The notes under the pieces: model-generated | What the model was told of the DNA's origin: nothing | Seen by the model: only the letters and a program-made list of their open reading frames with translations | Database searches by the model: none | Shown here: positions 37,796-49,582 of the stretch, piece after piece | Numbering within the stretch: the stretch's first letter is position 1 | Layout: each line of letters starts with the position of its first letter | Made by a program: the position numbers and the translations under genes | Origin: Clavelina lepadiformis | Taxonomy: Eukaryota > Chordata > Ascidiacea > Aplousobranchia > Clavelinidae | Length of the DNA: 64,000 nucleotides | Assembly: GCF_947623445.1 (NCBI RefSeq) | Contig: NC_135244.1 | Location: forward strand, 6,634,001-6,698,000 | Direction: 5' to 3'

Positions 37796-39856
37796 CTAGT
37801 GTTCAAAGTCTTCATTAAATTTAATATGTTGCTTACTGCGCATTGTCATGGTACGCTCAGCTCTGCCCACCACTATCTGACGTCCTCTTTTCTTTGGCCT
37901 CTCTCTACTTCGTTTTAACTGCCGGGATACCAACAGTGCATCCCAATATTTTTCCTCTTCAGTACCAGTTAGGAGTTGTAATGCATACGTCTGTTCGTCA
38001 AGTATTGCCTGTTGCGCTGAATCAGAATCACTGTACCGGATATAACCCTGGGTTGCATCAGCTTTTACGTCAACATAGCAGACTTTACCATATTGTGAAA
38101 AATGAGTCTTGAGGATTAAAAAATCAGGCAGCTTAGGTGAAATATTTAAGGAGTTGGGTATGCTTGCTATATGCACAATTACACCGGGTACAAACGTTGG
38201 AACATTGCGTTTTTTAATAATATTGTTACGTGGGCTTTCAGGTTTGTCTAAAATCACGTTTTCCTCTACAATATCTTCAGTATCAACATCAATATCATCC
38301 GATGACTGATTTAAAGCAGCATGTCTTTTGATGTAGACAGTATCTGTGTGTGTGCCTTTGTGCAAGATGCTTTTCAAATTACCCATTTCACTTCTTTGTT
38401 GGCGAATATAGCACTTTTTGCATTCAAGCCAATCCAGTTTGGTCATAGCTACAATGGAGATTGAATTTGGTTTTAAAGTTTTCAGATTATTTTGAAATTT
38501 TCGCTTTCTTTTACGGTATTTTCTTGGCTTTTTCTTAACCAATGGGGTAACATCCACAACTGCTGATTGAATGCTTGGCTTTGATAACTTTGATAAAGCT
38601 GGGCTAGAATGACAACTTGGCAGTACTTCATTTTTGTCGTCGGTAGGGTTATCTGTATGTGGACTTCCTTCAGCTAACGTCCTTCCATGAGCAATTAGTT
38701 CTGCTACATCATTAACTGGCAAGTTTGCAATTTGGATGTTGCAGTTAACTTTAAAGGAAGGTGTTGTATCTTCACAAATCACAGACTTTTTGCTCTCACA
38801 TGTTTTGCCAGCATCGAGTTTAGCATTGTTCATTGTTTCATACTTTAATCGCTTTCCATGATTGGAAAACTCATCATTGGTAACTGATGGTTCACTGATA
38901 CTACGTTTTCTGCGTGGGCGTTTCCTACTATTCGGCACAGAAATTCGCACACCTGTCTCATTTTTTGTTGAGGTAGTAGAATTTGGTAAAACAAAATCTA
39001 TAAAACTGTTTCTTTCATTTTCTGTGACACTACTAGCATTTATGTGATTAACAGTCACTTTATTGCTTTCTTTAGGATCAATGGGAAAAACAAGTAAAGG
39101 TTTATGCAATTCAGACATTGCATTGTTATGGGCAGTGTGGTTTAGGAAACAGTGCTCAGGTAAATTTTTGCTTACATTCAAGTCTGGGTTGCACACTGGG
39201 TTAGATATGATTGCAGTACATCCCAAATCATGATATCTATCTCTGTGATCACGACTTATCAGCTCTTTAGCTGTCATATGGCTCTCTTGGATCAAAGAGT
39301 TTTTCCGTGATGTTGCATTAAATGAACTAGCTGCATATTTCTGAGGAAAAAAATTTCGAGGTGGATGATTGATGATGTAGCAAGCTTTATTTGCATCTTC
39401 TGTGTTTTCAAATTCAATAAATGCAAAACCTTTTATGAATCCAGATTTGAATTTCGGAAGTGAGATGTACTTTATAGGTCCAAGTTTGCGGCACATCTCC
39501 TTAATCCACTGAATTGTAGTGTCTATCGGCAAACATTCAATGTATATCGTGTTTTGGTCCATATCGTACGATTTATTAATAAACGCACACTTTCTCGCAA
39601 TCATTGTATTATCTTTAGACACATAAACTGTCAGCGAATTTTTTACAGCTCTGCAAATCAGTTCAGGAGTGGCACCTATTTCTTTCAAGCAATTAAAGGT
39701 AGTTAACAAGTTTAATGGCATGAAATTCGTCCCATCTGGGCCAACGTGATTGGCAAGGAACTTGTCGCGCGCTAAGTTAGCATCGCTAAAGTAAAATTCC
39801 ACTTGTTCCTTTAAGTTGTTCAAGAGCTTCTTGGTACGTTTTCTCTTTATTCTCAT
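37796..39856 (-). CDS. LARP7: La-related protein 7 (7SK snRNP component)
   Basis: Single-exon frame of 686 residues. A La motif spans about residues 12-90 (EQVEFYFSDANLARDKFL; FNCLKEIGATPELICRAV), followed by RRM1 at about 97-170 (NTIYIECLPID; KGFAFIEFENTEDA). A long, low-complexity basic middle contains the segment DWLECKKCYIRQQ, equivalent to a conserved LARP7 linker. A C-terminal atypical xRRM spans about 557-660 (GVIVHIASIP; GYIRYSDSDSAQQAI; EEEKYWDALL). LARP7 binds the 3' end of 7SK RNA and stabilises the particle that holds P-TEFb inactive with HEXIM; it also assists U6 snRNA modification. The combination of La module and C-terminal xRRM separates it from La itself and from other LARPs. 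The stop codon lies about 570 bases upstream of the DOCK start on the same strand. Confidence 0.88.
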   Translation of the reverse strand: MRIKRKRTKKLLNNLKEQVEFYFSDANLARDKFLANHVGPDGTNFMPLNLLTTFNCLKEIGATPELICRAVKNSLTVYVSKDNTMIARKCAFINKSYDMDQNTIYIECLPIDTTIQWIKEMCRKLGPIKYISLPKFKSGFIKGFAFIEFENTEDANKACYIINHPPRNFFPQKYAASSFNATSRKNSLIQESHMTAKELISRDHRDRYHDLGCTAIISNPVCNPDLNVSKNLPEHCFLNHTAHNNAMSELHKPLLVFPIDPKESNKVTVNHINASSVTENERNSFIDFVLPNSTTSTKNETGVRISVPNSRKRPRRKRSISEPSVTNDEFSNHGKRLKYETMNNAKLDAGKTCESKKSVICEDTTPSFKVNCNIQIANLPVNDVAELIAHGRTLAEGSPHTDNPTDDKNEVLPSCHSSPALSKLSKPSIQSAVVDVTPLVKKKPRKYRKRKRKFQNNLKTLKPNSISIVAMTKLDWLECKKCYIRQQRSEMGNLKSILHKGTHTDTVYIKRHAALNQSSDDIDVDTEDIVEENVILDKPESPRNNIIKKRNVPTFVPGVIVHIASIPNSLNISPKLPDFLILKTHFSQYGKVCYVDVKADATQGYIRYSDSDSAQQAILDEQTYALQLLTGTEEEKYWDALLVSRQLKRSRERPKKRGRQIVVGRAERTMTMRSKQHIKFNEDFEH

Positions 39857-40446
39857 TCTTCTTTTGTTATCAACTTATCATACTTCACTATAAACAATTT
39901 CAATAATGAAATCAGTATTGCATCTTCCTTCTATAAATACTTTGCTGTTAATTAAATTAAAGGTTTAATCCTTAAATACCATACACTATTTCGCCTATGA
40001 TATACTTACCGGACTGATTCGCTAGTGTAAAAATGTCTTACTATCACTTATATATACCGATTTAGATGCATTTCAAAAACACCAGCATTGAAACAATGCT
40101 GTTTTAATGCAACTAATTTATAAATGTCCAGCGTGACTTTAAGTTAAAAGCTTTTACTAACAAATTTTAACAGTAGCCACTAACTGCAAAATACTGACAA
40201 ATGAACTGTAGGATCAACACTGAACGAAAAAAACGTAAATAATATGGTACTTATATATGCGTATAAAGAGAAAATGGAATCCCCAACAATAAAAACTGAC
40301 ACAAGACTGTGTATAAATATAAAATCTATAGTTTTACATACTTCATGAAAAAGTTAATTATGTTAAAAGTTAAACATTAGTATTTAACTGGCTCAGTGAA
40401 TACAGATTTTTTCCAAAGTTATAAAAATTTTAACAAACATATGTTT
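39857..40446. other. LARP7 5' flank
   Basis: About 590 bases of AT-rich DNA between the LARP7 start codon and the hAT insertion. It should hold the LARP7 promoter, but no TATA box is placed convincingly. Confidence 0.4.
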
Positions 40447-40697
40447 ATCTAAAACAGCGTGGTCCAACTGCAGGCCCGCGGGCCAAAGTTGGCCCGCGAG
40501 CACCGATTTTTGGCCCGTGAACTGATAGTAAGCTTTGATTCAATCTGGCAACATAACTTCAATTTTTGTTTCTTTGCTTTGTGTAATAATATTGTTATTG
40601 ACAAAAACTTTGTGAATGATCCTTTGTAATGCGTAACAATACCACTTTGTCCAAAAAGTTCTCTTAGGTTTTAGTTACACGCCTTGTTGTCCTAGCC

Positions 40698-40730
40698 CAG
40701 CGTAGTACAACTACAGGCCCGCGGGCCGCA
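40698..40730 (+). repeat. Internal second copy of the hAT left end
   Basis: Reads CAGCGTAGTACAACTACAGG then CCCGCGGGCC, a diverged copy of the outer left terminus at 40,455. It sits just upstream of the transposase remnant, suggesting one copy inserted next to or into another, or end duplication during abortive transposition. Confidence 0.6.
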
Positions 40731-40793
40731 AGTTTGTCTCAAAGGAGAGGTTTCCCCTTTTAAAAGCTGCTGCTATGAAGCTGTACTCTATGT

Positions 40794-40976
40794 TTGGAAG
40801 TAGGTACATACATTTGTGAATGTACGTTTTCAGCAATGAACAATATTAAAACAAAAAATCGAAATCAACTTGGAAACGAGGCTCTTCAGGCTTGCCTTCG
40901 CATGGCCACAACTACGATTCCCTTTGATACCAACGCTATTGTCGACGAAGAACCTCGAGCGCAGATGTCACATTGA
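40794..40976 (+). pseudogene. hAT transposase C-terminal (dimerisation) fragment
   Basis: About 55 residues containing ICECTFSAMNNIKTKNRNQL and LQACLRMATTTI, the hAT C-terminal dimerisation region conserved in ZBED, SCAND3 and GTF2IRD2-like transposases. Upstream, KLYSMFGS is readable in another frame, so a frameshift separates it from the preceding part. The frame ends in Met-Ser-His-stop. The remainder of the transposase is missing. Confidence 0.75.
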
Positions 40977-41164
40977 TCAGCATTTAATAGCTAAATTTTG
41001 AACTATTCTAATTTCAGTTTTAATAAAAAAAGAGAACTTTTTTCAGTTTTAATATCAATGTCACATTGTTCTTCAGTTCTAATTTAAAAACATTGGCCCG
41101 CAAGATAAAAAATTTTCTAATTTTGGCCCGCGATGAAAAGAAGTTGGACCACGCTGATCTAAAA

Positions 41165-43720
41165 CATTGAAAATAGATAATATAGATATGGAAGAAAATC
41201 TACATGTTTTAAGAAAATAACACTAAATATTAATGAAATGTCAACAGAGAAAGACAGGCTTGGGTCGATAGGGTCTCCATATGTGCACTTAAGGGTAAAT
41301 AACATGAGTAGTTAATATTAGTAATAGCCTAACCCGATTGAGACACCGGGTTCAATTAAACAATGTCCTTGCCGGCCTGCAGGTATCACTGATGCAACAT
41401 TTGTGGTGTTCTATGTTTATGAGCCGTAGAGCAAAGTGTGGCAGATGCACACACAACGTTTTTGGTTTTGGGTGCATGCACTATATGGTAATTCATGTAT
41501 TTTGGACACTATCTGGCTATCTAAGTATATAAAATTGGATTTGTTATATTCATGATGTCAGTTGCGTCCTTCTTAGAAATAAGGAAATGGGAACCTTAGT
41601 CAGCGCTGCTGCCAAGCCATAGTGGAAAGTGTGTCACGTGATTCATCAATGTGCATTCCAAACTTTCTTATTTTCTCGCCAAATTGTAATGAATAAACAA
41701 ACGAAAGCTGGTTGTTTTAACACAAATTTGTAAGTAAATAAACAAATAAAGAATTGAGACTTCGGTTAGTTGAGTGTACGCCAAAATTTGCGTCTTAGTA
41801 TGCATGATTTCTTGTCAAAAACTGTCATACTTTCCAATCGATCCGCCAAGATAACACAAACGATAGAACAAATTCAGACAACAGCCTAAAGCAATGAACA
41901 AAAGGATGTTTATGGCACATGCTAATACTAGCAGATTTTACTAAGACCAAGATTTTATAACTTTTATTGTTAAACTGCTTCAGTCTGAAAATCAAGCCAG
42001 CTGTACACTACACTCAAGATTCTTGCACAGACTGCAAAAGTGGCCTCCGCCCAGATTGAGCAAATTGCCTATTTTGAAGTATTCGAATTCTCCCAACTGG
42101 AAAGTACGGCATATTTTTATGAAAAATCCTGAGTGCAAACACAAATTGTGGCGTTGAGGAAATAAACAGAAGACTTAATTCTTTGCTTTTTATAAATTGG
42201 CATTAAAACCACACCACGCTAGCCATTACTGCTCTATGGTTAATTCTGTTCATTGTTTTGTCAGTTGTTTTTGATCCTTGCTTTCCAGACTTGGGCTGCT
42301 TTAGCACACTAAATCGACTTAAACAACTTTGATGGTGCATAACTTTTAAATTATAAATGTTTCATGCCTGAAACTGATGAGGTATAATCGGGAAGATATC
42401 CATTTAAGGACACAAATCTTTGCAACTTGGCAGTTAACTGCTGAAAAATCGGCAATAGCTTGATGAGTTTGCATTTTTATGGCCTATAATCCAGGGTCAA
42501 GGTTTTACGCATAACGTTACTTTAACTGGTCCGAGCTGGAAAATCTTTCGCAAGGCTTTTTTAACCAATTAAGTAGAACCACTAGGCGCTTGAGCACCGT
42601 CGTACTGTGCCCCAATGGGAGCACCGAGCGCAACCAGAAATGCAACTTGGAAGGTTCGGACGTCAGCGAAATGCTCCGGATAAGGAAATAAAACTTTACA
42701 TGGAAAGAAATGGGACAATGGGTACCCGGAATTTGCAAAACATATTATGAACATCAAAGAACAAAAGCAAAAATTAACAAGGTAGCTTATAAAATTTGTA
42801 GTTATTAAACTTTGTGGCAAAAAAGGTGTTTACATTGTTTGCGCTCTTATGATTTTCAATGCATGTGTGCCTGTTGTTGACTCCGCAGCGGTTTGGGTGA
42901 CGTTTTCTAATAACTGGATAAACGTACCACGTACAACGCGAGACAGAAATGTGCTTCAAAAGCAGAGTACATGCGATACGCAAGGCATATAACAACACTC
43001 TTCAATGCATTTTTGTATTGTAACCTTTAGGCGTTTCTGACTGAGGGCTGAGTTGTCAACTGATCGTCACATGTCTTCGCTTGCAACTACGTGAAGGCTA
43101 TAAATCGAATCTCTGCCACGTTCATGATCGCGAGATCTTATATTGGCTTGATGCGTAGACTATATAAGTAATTGGTAGAACGCTGGACCTTCAGTAAAGA
43201 TTCCAATACCATAGCATATCGTTTATTGATCTTACGAATCTAAGCGGTAAGTCTTTGCTATCACAAACACTTGTAAGGAAGTCTTTTGCAGACAACGTAG
43301 GCCTGTGATCATCTTGTTTAAAATCAAAGAACTTTTTGGGTGCATGGAGGACATGGAGGTAGAATGAATCTTATTTGTGTCTTCGAATTGCGAAGGGGAG
43401 TAAGAAAAAAAACACGTGAGAATAAGTTTTTAAAAAGGCCTCTTACAAAGACTGATTTTACGAAAGTTCTCGCCAAAAAGTTGCTGATTCTGATGAAGTC
43501 TAACTCCAACTTAAAATGTTAAAGCTAGGCGGCGCAAAAAAGGAGAAATCTTTTGCCTATATACTGTAAGTTTATATCATCTTAATGCGAAAGGCTCACA
43601 GAGATTAAATTAATTACCGAGAATCTCGTTTGTTTCTCAGATAGTTAGCTGATTTAAAACTTGAGAACACGCAATGTAACTTACTTCTTGGTCTGAGTAC
43701 GACTTTCCAATTTTAACTCT
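41165..43720. other. Intergenic, no gene recognised
   Basis: About 2.5 kb between the hAT element and the gypsy element. Short frames on both strands lack domains or splice structure. Confidence 0.55.
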
Positions 43721-43726
43721 TAGGCT

Positions 43727-44010
43727 TGTAGCGGCCGTTGGGTGTTTGTTTGGTTTGTCGCTGGTTGGCGCCCTCGGGACGTTCCCAGCATGTGTTGATT
43801 TCTGCACTGAACGTTCGTTTCACCACTCCAGTTCCGCTTTTCCAATGCTTGCGTGCACAGGACTGTTTTCGATTAAAGGCTTGAACTAAGATGGTCGTGT
43901 TTTAACCTTTAATATATGAGCGAAGCTAGCTTACAATTGAAACAGCAGCCTTCTAAGTCAGGAGTCAGCAACGGATTAACCTAACAACTTAACAGCTCTA
44001 GCCTTCGCCA
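43727..44010 (+). repeat. 5' LTR
   Basis: 284 bp. Differs from the 3' LTR at only one position that I can see (T at 43,976, G at 49,832), indicating recent insertion. No clear AATAAA is present. Confidence 0.92.
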
Positions 44011-44017
44011 TATATTC

Positions 44018-44031
44018 TGGTGACCCCGACG
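44018..44031 (+). other. Primer binding site candidate
   Basis: TGGTGACCCCGACG lies seven bases after the 5' LTR and begins with TGG, complementary to a tRNA CCA end. The tRNA was not identified. Confidence 0.6.
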
Positions 44032-44045
44032 ACAACTTTGAAGAA

Positions 44046-45544
44046 ATGTCTTACCTACGACCTACACAAGGTAATTTTTCCACTTTACATCATAGTCAGG
44101 GCCATGCCCAGGTTGCTTCTTCGCCGCACGCCCCGTCCTGTAGCAATGTTCCTTGCGATTTAGCTTTTGGTGTGTCAGAGCCTCCTCAGGTCGAGAGCGT
44201 TGATATTCCTTTAATTGACTTCGGAGTTGATTCACCGCTAGATTTGCCGCGAAGTTTACATCGCCGTCCGACACCAGGTCGCTCTGTGCAGTATTCAGCA
44301 ACCAACCCGTTTCTTCCAGATGTTCACTCGACACCGCTTAGCCATTCTCCGGAAACCAAAGCCGTCAAACTCCCGTCTTTCTGGCCTGGCCGCGCTACCC
44401 TATGGTTTGAGTTGGTAGAAATTCAATTTAGAAGGGCTAACATTTCTTCCAATAACGATAAATTTGACCACGTAGTTTTAGCGCTTGATCCAGCACACGC
44501 TGAACGCGTCGCCAGCGTTCTTTGCAGTCCATCATCATCTTACGATGATTTAAAAGCCGCATTGCTCACTAAGTTTGGACCGAGCTTGAATGAACGTTTG
44601 AGCGCACTTTTGGACAGCAGGACCTTTCAAGGCAAAAAGCCGAGTGATACTTTAGAACACATGAAGTCACTCTTGGGCTCGTACAGTTTAGACCAGCGTG
44701 GTCCAACTTCTTTTCATCGCGGGCCAAAATCAGAAAATTTTTTATCTTGCGGGCCAATGTTTTTAAATTAGAACTGAAGAACAATGTGACATTGATATTA
44801 GAACTGAAAAAAGTTCTCTTTTTTATTAAAACTGAAATTAGAATAGTTCAAAACTTAGCTGATAAAATTTAAATGCTGATCAATGTGACATCTGCGGTCG
44901 AGGTTCTTCCTCAACAATAGCGACTATCAAAGCTGACTATCAGTTCGCGGGCCAAAAAATCGGTGCTCGCGGGCCAACTTTGGCCCGCGGGCCTGCAGTT
45001 GGACCACGCTGGTTTAGACAATGAGATGGCGTATAATCTATTGCGCAAGTTGTTTTTGGACAGTTTGGATTATCAAGCGCAAATGATGTTAAAAATCGAT
45101 CCAGAACGTGATTTGGACAAACTTGCGCTTAAGGCGGACGAAATCATGGCTATTACAAAACCGGTCTCTGCCAATCCGGTCCCACGCCAAAGTGTTATTA
45201 ATGAGCTGTTCGAAACAAAATTGGATGAGCTTACCAAGCAACTAAATAAACTAGACCAGCAAATGCGACCTACAGCCTCAACCACGCCCCATTCAGCGCC
45301 GCCATTGTCCAGAGTACCACAAGCTTCGCCCACGGAATATCACCAACGTGACCGTTTTCATGGTCTTCGCCAATCTAGCCCACCCATTTTCGGTCGTCGA
45401 TTCAACAGGGAATACTCTGGTGAAGAGCAGGACTCCGATTTTCATGGGTTATGTTTCTACCATTCTAAGTTTGGTCATCGAGCTTTTCAGTGCAAGCCAC
45501 CTTGCAACTGGAATAGCCGTCGAAATGCTCCAAAAAATGCCTAG
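44046..45544 (+). pseudogene. gag: Gypsy gag, interrupted by a hAT insertion
   Basis: The frame opens at ATG 44,046 and runs through a capsid-like region (SFWPGRATLWFELVEIQF; AALLTKFGPS). The hAT copy at 44,694 then breaks it and adds foreign codons to a stop near 44,769. After the insertion the gag frame resumes at 45,012, shifted by the 326 added bases, and continues to 45,544. The distal part has a Cys/His motif of the form C-F-Y-H ... H-R-A-F-Q-C-K-P-P-C, a knuckle-like finger found in related gypsy Gag proteins. Gag would form the particle shell and bind RNA; this copy cannot. Confidence 0.85.
44694..45011 (-). mobile_element. Non-autonomous hAT copy inserted in gypsy gag
   Basis: 318 bp with the same ends as the 40,455 element (CAGCGTGGTCCAAC and complement), in the opposite orientation. 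It is flanked by perfect 8-bp direct repeats GTTTAGAC (44,686-44,693 and 45,012-45,019). Its reverse complement matches both ends of the 702-bp element, including the last codons of the transposase and the downstream GAACTTTTTTCAGTT block, so it is an internally deleted member of the same family. It is younger than the gypsy sequence it interrupts. Confidence 0.92.
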
Positions 45545-45552
45545 GCAGGAAT

Positions 45553-48500
45553 TTGTGCGTGGTCCACAATCCCGGCGTATCCATCAGTACCACAAAACTC
45601 GACCACAACTCGACCATTAGTAATTTGTTTTTTGCCACCGATCCCAGTTCCAAAGTCGAGTATTTAATCGACACCGGTTGTCAGTTTAGTTTGTTCCCTT
45701 TATCGCTTACTTGTTACGATAATGCGCAACAAACTGGATTTCTTTCCACCTTGAATAATAGTCGCATCCCAACTTATGGTTACAAATCCATTGACGTCTG
45801 TCTTCCTGAGTTCACTTGCAAGTTTCAATTTACTTTCGCTTTAGCGGACATCCCTTATCCGATTCTCGGTGCGGATTTCTTGAAACGTTTTAACTTGTTG
45901 GTTGACGTCGGCGGCAAGCGTCTGGTTCAACTTGACGAGGCCAGGCAAAGTACTTTTGACGCCAGAGAAAGTTCACCTTTTTCAGCACAAGCGCTCAGCG
46001 CGCCGTCTGATGAGATTTTGGCCAAATTTCGCAGCGTCTACCCAGAGGTATTTGATGCGTCTTTACGGTCACGTGTAATCAAACACAATGTGCAGCATAA
46101 AATCGAGACGACCGGCCCCCCGGTCCATTCTCCTGCTAGGCGCTTATCTCCCGAGAAACTTCGCGTAGCTAAAGAGGAGCTTGTTAATATGATCAATCAA
46201 GGCATCATTGAACCCAGCAACTCCACATGGTCTAGTCCCATGCACCTGGTTAAAAAAACAAATGGTGGTGTGAGAATTGTAGGTGACTTCCGTAACCTCA
46301 ACCTTGTCACCAAGTTTGACCGTTACAAAATTCCGAACCTGCGAGATTTCACGAGTGAGCTACACGATGCAAAAGTCTTCTCTAAGTGTGACTTATTAAA
46401 GGCATTCTTTCAAATCCCCATTGCCCCCGAAGATAAAGAAAAGACAGCTTTCCTTTGTCCTTTTGGTTTATACCAGTATACAAGAATGCCACTGGGTCTC
46501 AAATGTTCTGCTCAAAGCTTTCAACGTTTTATAGATTCAATTGCAAGAGATCTAAAATTTTGTTTCGTTTACCTTGATGACGTCTTAGTGTTTTCTCGTA
46601 ATCACGAGGAACATTTGCAACATCTACACATATTATTCAAACGTTTATCTGCTCATGGCGTTGTTGTTAATCCCGAAAAGTGTCAGTTGGCTGTCAACTC
46701 GCTCTCGTTTCTGGGTCACAGTGTGAGCGCAGCAGGAATTCTCCCACTTGAGTCAAAAGTTCAGGCAATTGTTGAATTTGAAAAACCGACTATCGTTCGC
46801 CAGTTAAAGCGTTTCCTTGGTATGGTCACGTTCTACAGACGTTTTTTAAAAAATAGTGCCGAAACGTTACGCCCTTTGAATAAATTGTTGGTACCGACGA
46901 GCAATAGCACCAGATCGATCGTTTGGTCCGACTCTACGATAGAGGCGTTCAACAAAATCAAAGGACAGTTAACACAGGTCGTTGCCTTGGCACATCCAGT
47001 CCCGGACGCACCTACCCAGATTGCCACGCCTCTGCTGTCGCTTGTGGCGCGGTCCTGCAGCAGGAGATTGAAGGTTGCTGGAAACCGTTGGCATTTTTTT
47101 CCAAACCGTTCACAGACGCACAAATCAAATACAGTGTGTTTGACAAAGAATTATGCGCATGTTATCTCGCGGTTCAACATTTTCGATATTTCATCGAAGG
47201 ACGTGAGTTTTCGTTATTAATTGACCACAGACCGATTGTTGACGCAATCAAGACTCGCACAACCGAAGCTTCACCTCGACAAGAACGATACTTCTCTTAT
47301 ATCTCAGAATTCACCAATGATATTCGTTATATTCCAGGCTCGGAAAACATGACTGCCGATTTTCTCTCTCGCATTGACGTACACGCCCTCTACACGACCT
47401 CCGATGGAATTGATTATACCAAGATGGCCATTTCTCAGCATGAAGCCGATTTCCAAGCGGAGATTGACGACCAAAAATTCACACTTACTGTAGAAAAACG
47501 GCTTATATCAGATTCCGGCCTTTCGCTGCTCGGTGCGGTGTCGGAGAAAGGTTTTCGTCCGATTGTCCCCAGGGACTTTAGACGACAGATTTTTCATATA
47601 CATCACGATTTATCTCACCCTGGTGCACGCGGCACTTTAAAATTAATTGCTGAGCGTTATGTTTGGACAGGAATGAGAAAAGACGTTAAGGATTGGTGCA
47701 GGGCTTGCCTTCATTGTGGGCAATCGAAGATTCAACGTCACACTGTGGCACCCTTAATGAAGTTTCCCCCGCCGTCGGAACGCTTTGAAAGGATTCACTT
47801 AGACCTGGTTGGCCCATTAACAGACTCAAGCGGGTACACGTATCTCTTAACCATCATTTGTAGCTTCAGTAGATGGACGGAAGTCATTCCTTTACCTAAC
47901 AAATCATCCCAAACAGTTACTTCTGCTTTCATTTTAAATTTCATAGGTCGTTTCGGCTGTCCTCTGGAAATTGTTTCGGACAGAGGCACGGAATGGACGT
48001 CCGCGCTCTTCGCTGAACTCTGTTCGTTCATAGGTGCGAAACACAAGCAGACCTGCGCCTACAGACCTAGCTGCAACGGACAAATTGAAAGGCAACATTG
48101 AACGTTAAAGAGCGCCCTCAAGTGTCATGCGGTTGGAAATGACTGGTACCACAAACTCGGTTGGATTTTGTTAGGTATTCGAACGACCTGGAAAGAAGAC
48201 ATCAACGGCTCAATGGCAGAGTATCTTTATGGTACTACTTTACGTCTCCCAGCGCAATTTTTTACACCACGTGACCAGATGCAGCTGCCCAACACAAATT
48301 TTGTGACGGATTTGTCTCAGTTTATGACGACAGTGAGATACAAGGCTCCTCGTTCCCCCACCAACAGGAAAGTTCACGTTGACCCGCGCTTACTTACCTG
48401 CTCTCATGTCTTTGTCAGGAACGATGCAATCCGCAAACCCTTAGACAGACCATACCGAGGGCCATTTAAGGTAGTTTCGCGGTTTAAAAAACACTTTATT

Positions 48501-48788
48501 CTGGACTATCGCACTCATCAAGACAGCGTCAGCATTGATCGTTTGAAGCCATCTTTTATCGATATGCTTGCGGATCTACAACCTACTGTTAACGAAGACA
48601 CTTTGGATCCAGATGACGGACATCCCGAAAGCGTGGTTTTCGGTCATATCAACTTCAGCGACAACGACGAAGATTCACCTGGACAAACAGCCGACCTTGG
48701 ATGCGATGAAGAAACAGCGCACGCTGAAACATTTACGAGACGTGGCAGGCCAGTCAGGAGACCGGCTCGGTATTTGGACACCCCGTAA
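45553..48788 (+). pseudogene. pol: Gypsy pol (protease, reverse transcriptase, RNase H, integrase), two breaks
   Basis: Protease has LIDTGCQFS. Reverse transcriptase runs from about 46,130, with MPLGLKCSAQSF and the catalytic YLDD near 46,572. RNase H shows a frame change near 47,000-47,050: the upstream frame stays open to 47,220 but loses homology, while ACGAVLQQE and the rest continue in another frame. Integrase has the H-H-C-C zinc site (HHDLSHPG; CRACLHCG) and the catalytic Asp-Asp-Glu (HLDLVGPL, VSDRGTEW, GQIERQ). A TGA at 48,099-48,101 falls just after the catalytic Glu. The same frame resumes to 48,788 with the C-terminal integrase region (PYRGPFKVVSRF). gag and pol lie in different frames at 45,544/45,553, so ribosomal frameshifting is expected for the family. 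Confidence 0.88.
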
Positions 48789-49582
48789 CGATTTTGTGTA
48801 TGCATTGTTTATTTTATATGTACCATTTAGGAGTATAGCGTTTCCAATTTGTTGTATATTTTTTCAAGCCTACAAAGGGTAAATTGAGTTTGACGTCTAG
48901 CCTATAGCCCTACACTCCAGGCATCATGTACTATCGCTGGAATTTAAATTTAAATTAGTTCGACCTAGTCTTTTGTTGCCCAGTTGTCACTTTGTCGTGC
49001 CTGTCAAAGGTTTATTATAACCTTTGACAAATATCTCTCACAATCTGGTGTTACGTGTGATAGCGTTAGACTGCCGATTGTGCTTATCTTAAAGGCCTTA
49101 ATTGCCATGCTCCCTGATGGCCTTAATTGCCATGTTCTCTGACGGTTAACCCCTGCCGTGGAGAAATATTTTTTTTGCGTTCTTTTGTTACGGTGTACAC
49201 TGTACACATAGTAGCTGTTTTTGGGCGACCGACCCGCTGCTGACGCTACTACACTTATTCTTATTTTTTATTGCACGATACTTTAAGACTGTGGCGCTGA
49301 GATGTTACCCAAATTTACTGTTGTACAATTTATGACCGTAATACCATTTCTACAAAATTTTTACATCTGATGATTTGTGATACATGTTGGAATTTTCTTA
49401 TTTTCGCAGTTCAACCCATTTTGCAACTTTTGTGTGTAATCATAGTTGTAGCTGGTGTAGGCTATATGTAAATTGTGCTTTATTCACTGTTCGTTGAAAA
49501 CGCATGTTATTATTAGATCGCATTTTGTTTCTTCATCGTTTACCGCCCCTTTTTCATTCTTGCCGGGGAACGAAAGATGTTA
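48789..49582 (+). other. Gypsy 3' untranslated region
   Basis: Noncoding tail of the element. Contains a tandem pair of GGCCTTAATTGCCATG units near 49,093-49,140. A purine-rich stretch GGGGAACGAAAGATG at about 49,565-49,579, just before the 3' LTR, is a candidate polypurine tract. Confidence 0.5.

Larger units (their letters stand above)
40455..41156. mobile_element. hAT transposon (CAGCGTGGTCCAAC ends) with perfect 8-bp target duplication
   Basis: Terminal inverted repeats CAGCGTGGTCCAACT (left) and its complement (right, ending CCACGCTG) are flanked by ATCTAAAA on both sides (40,447-40,454 and 41,157-41,164). GGCCCGCGGGCC-like subterminal palindromes occur at both ends. The 702-bp copy is internally deleted but keeps the 3' end of a transposase frame. 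A second left-end-like sequence begins inside at 40,698, so it is a composite of two copies or a rearranged derivative. Confidence 0.88.

Noticed and set aside
37228..39856. LARP7 and DOCK as an operon
   Set aside because: They are on the same strand and tunicates have operons, but the 570-base gap is far larger than the near-zero spacing typical there.
43160..43215. tRNA-like string GGTAGAACGCTGGACCTTCA
   Set aside because: It resembles the D-arm and anticodon region of a tRNA, but no acceptor stem, T-arm pairing or Pol III terminator fits on either strand; at most a decayed tRNA-derived fragment.
41338..43522. Several short open frames of 60-83 codons
   Set aside because: No domain, no splice context and AT-biased composition; chance frames.
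44062..44334. Minus-strand open frames within the gypsy element
   Set aside because: Shadows of the gag and pol frames; no independent motifs.
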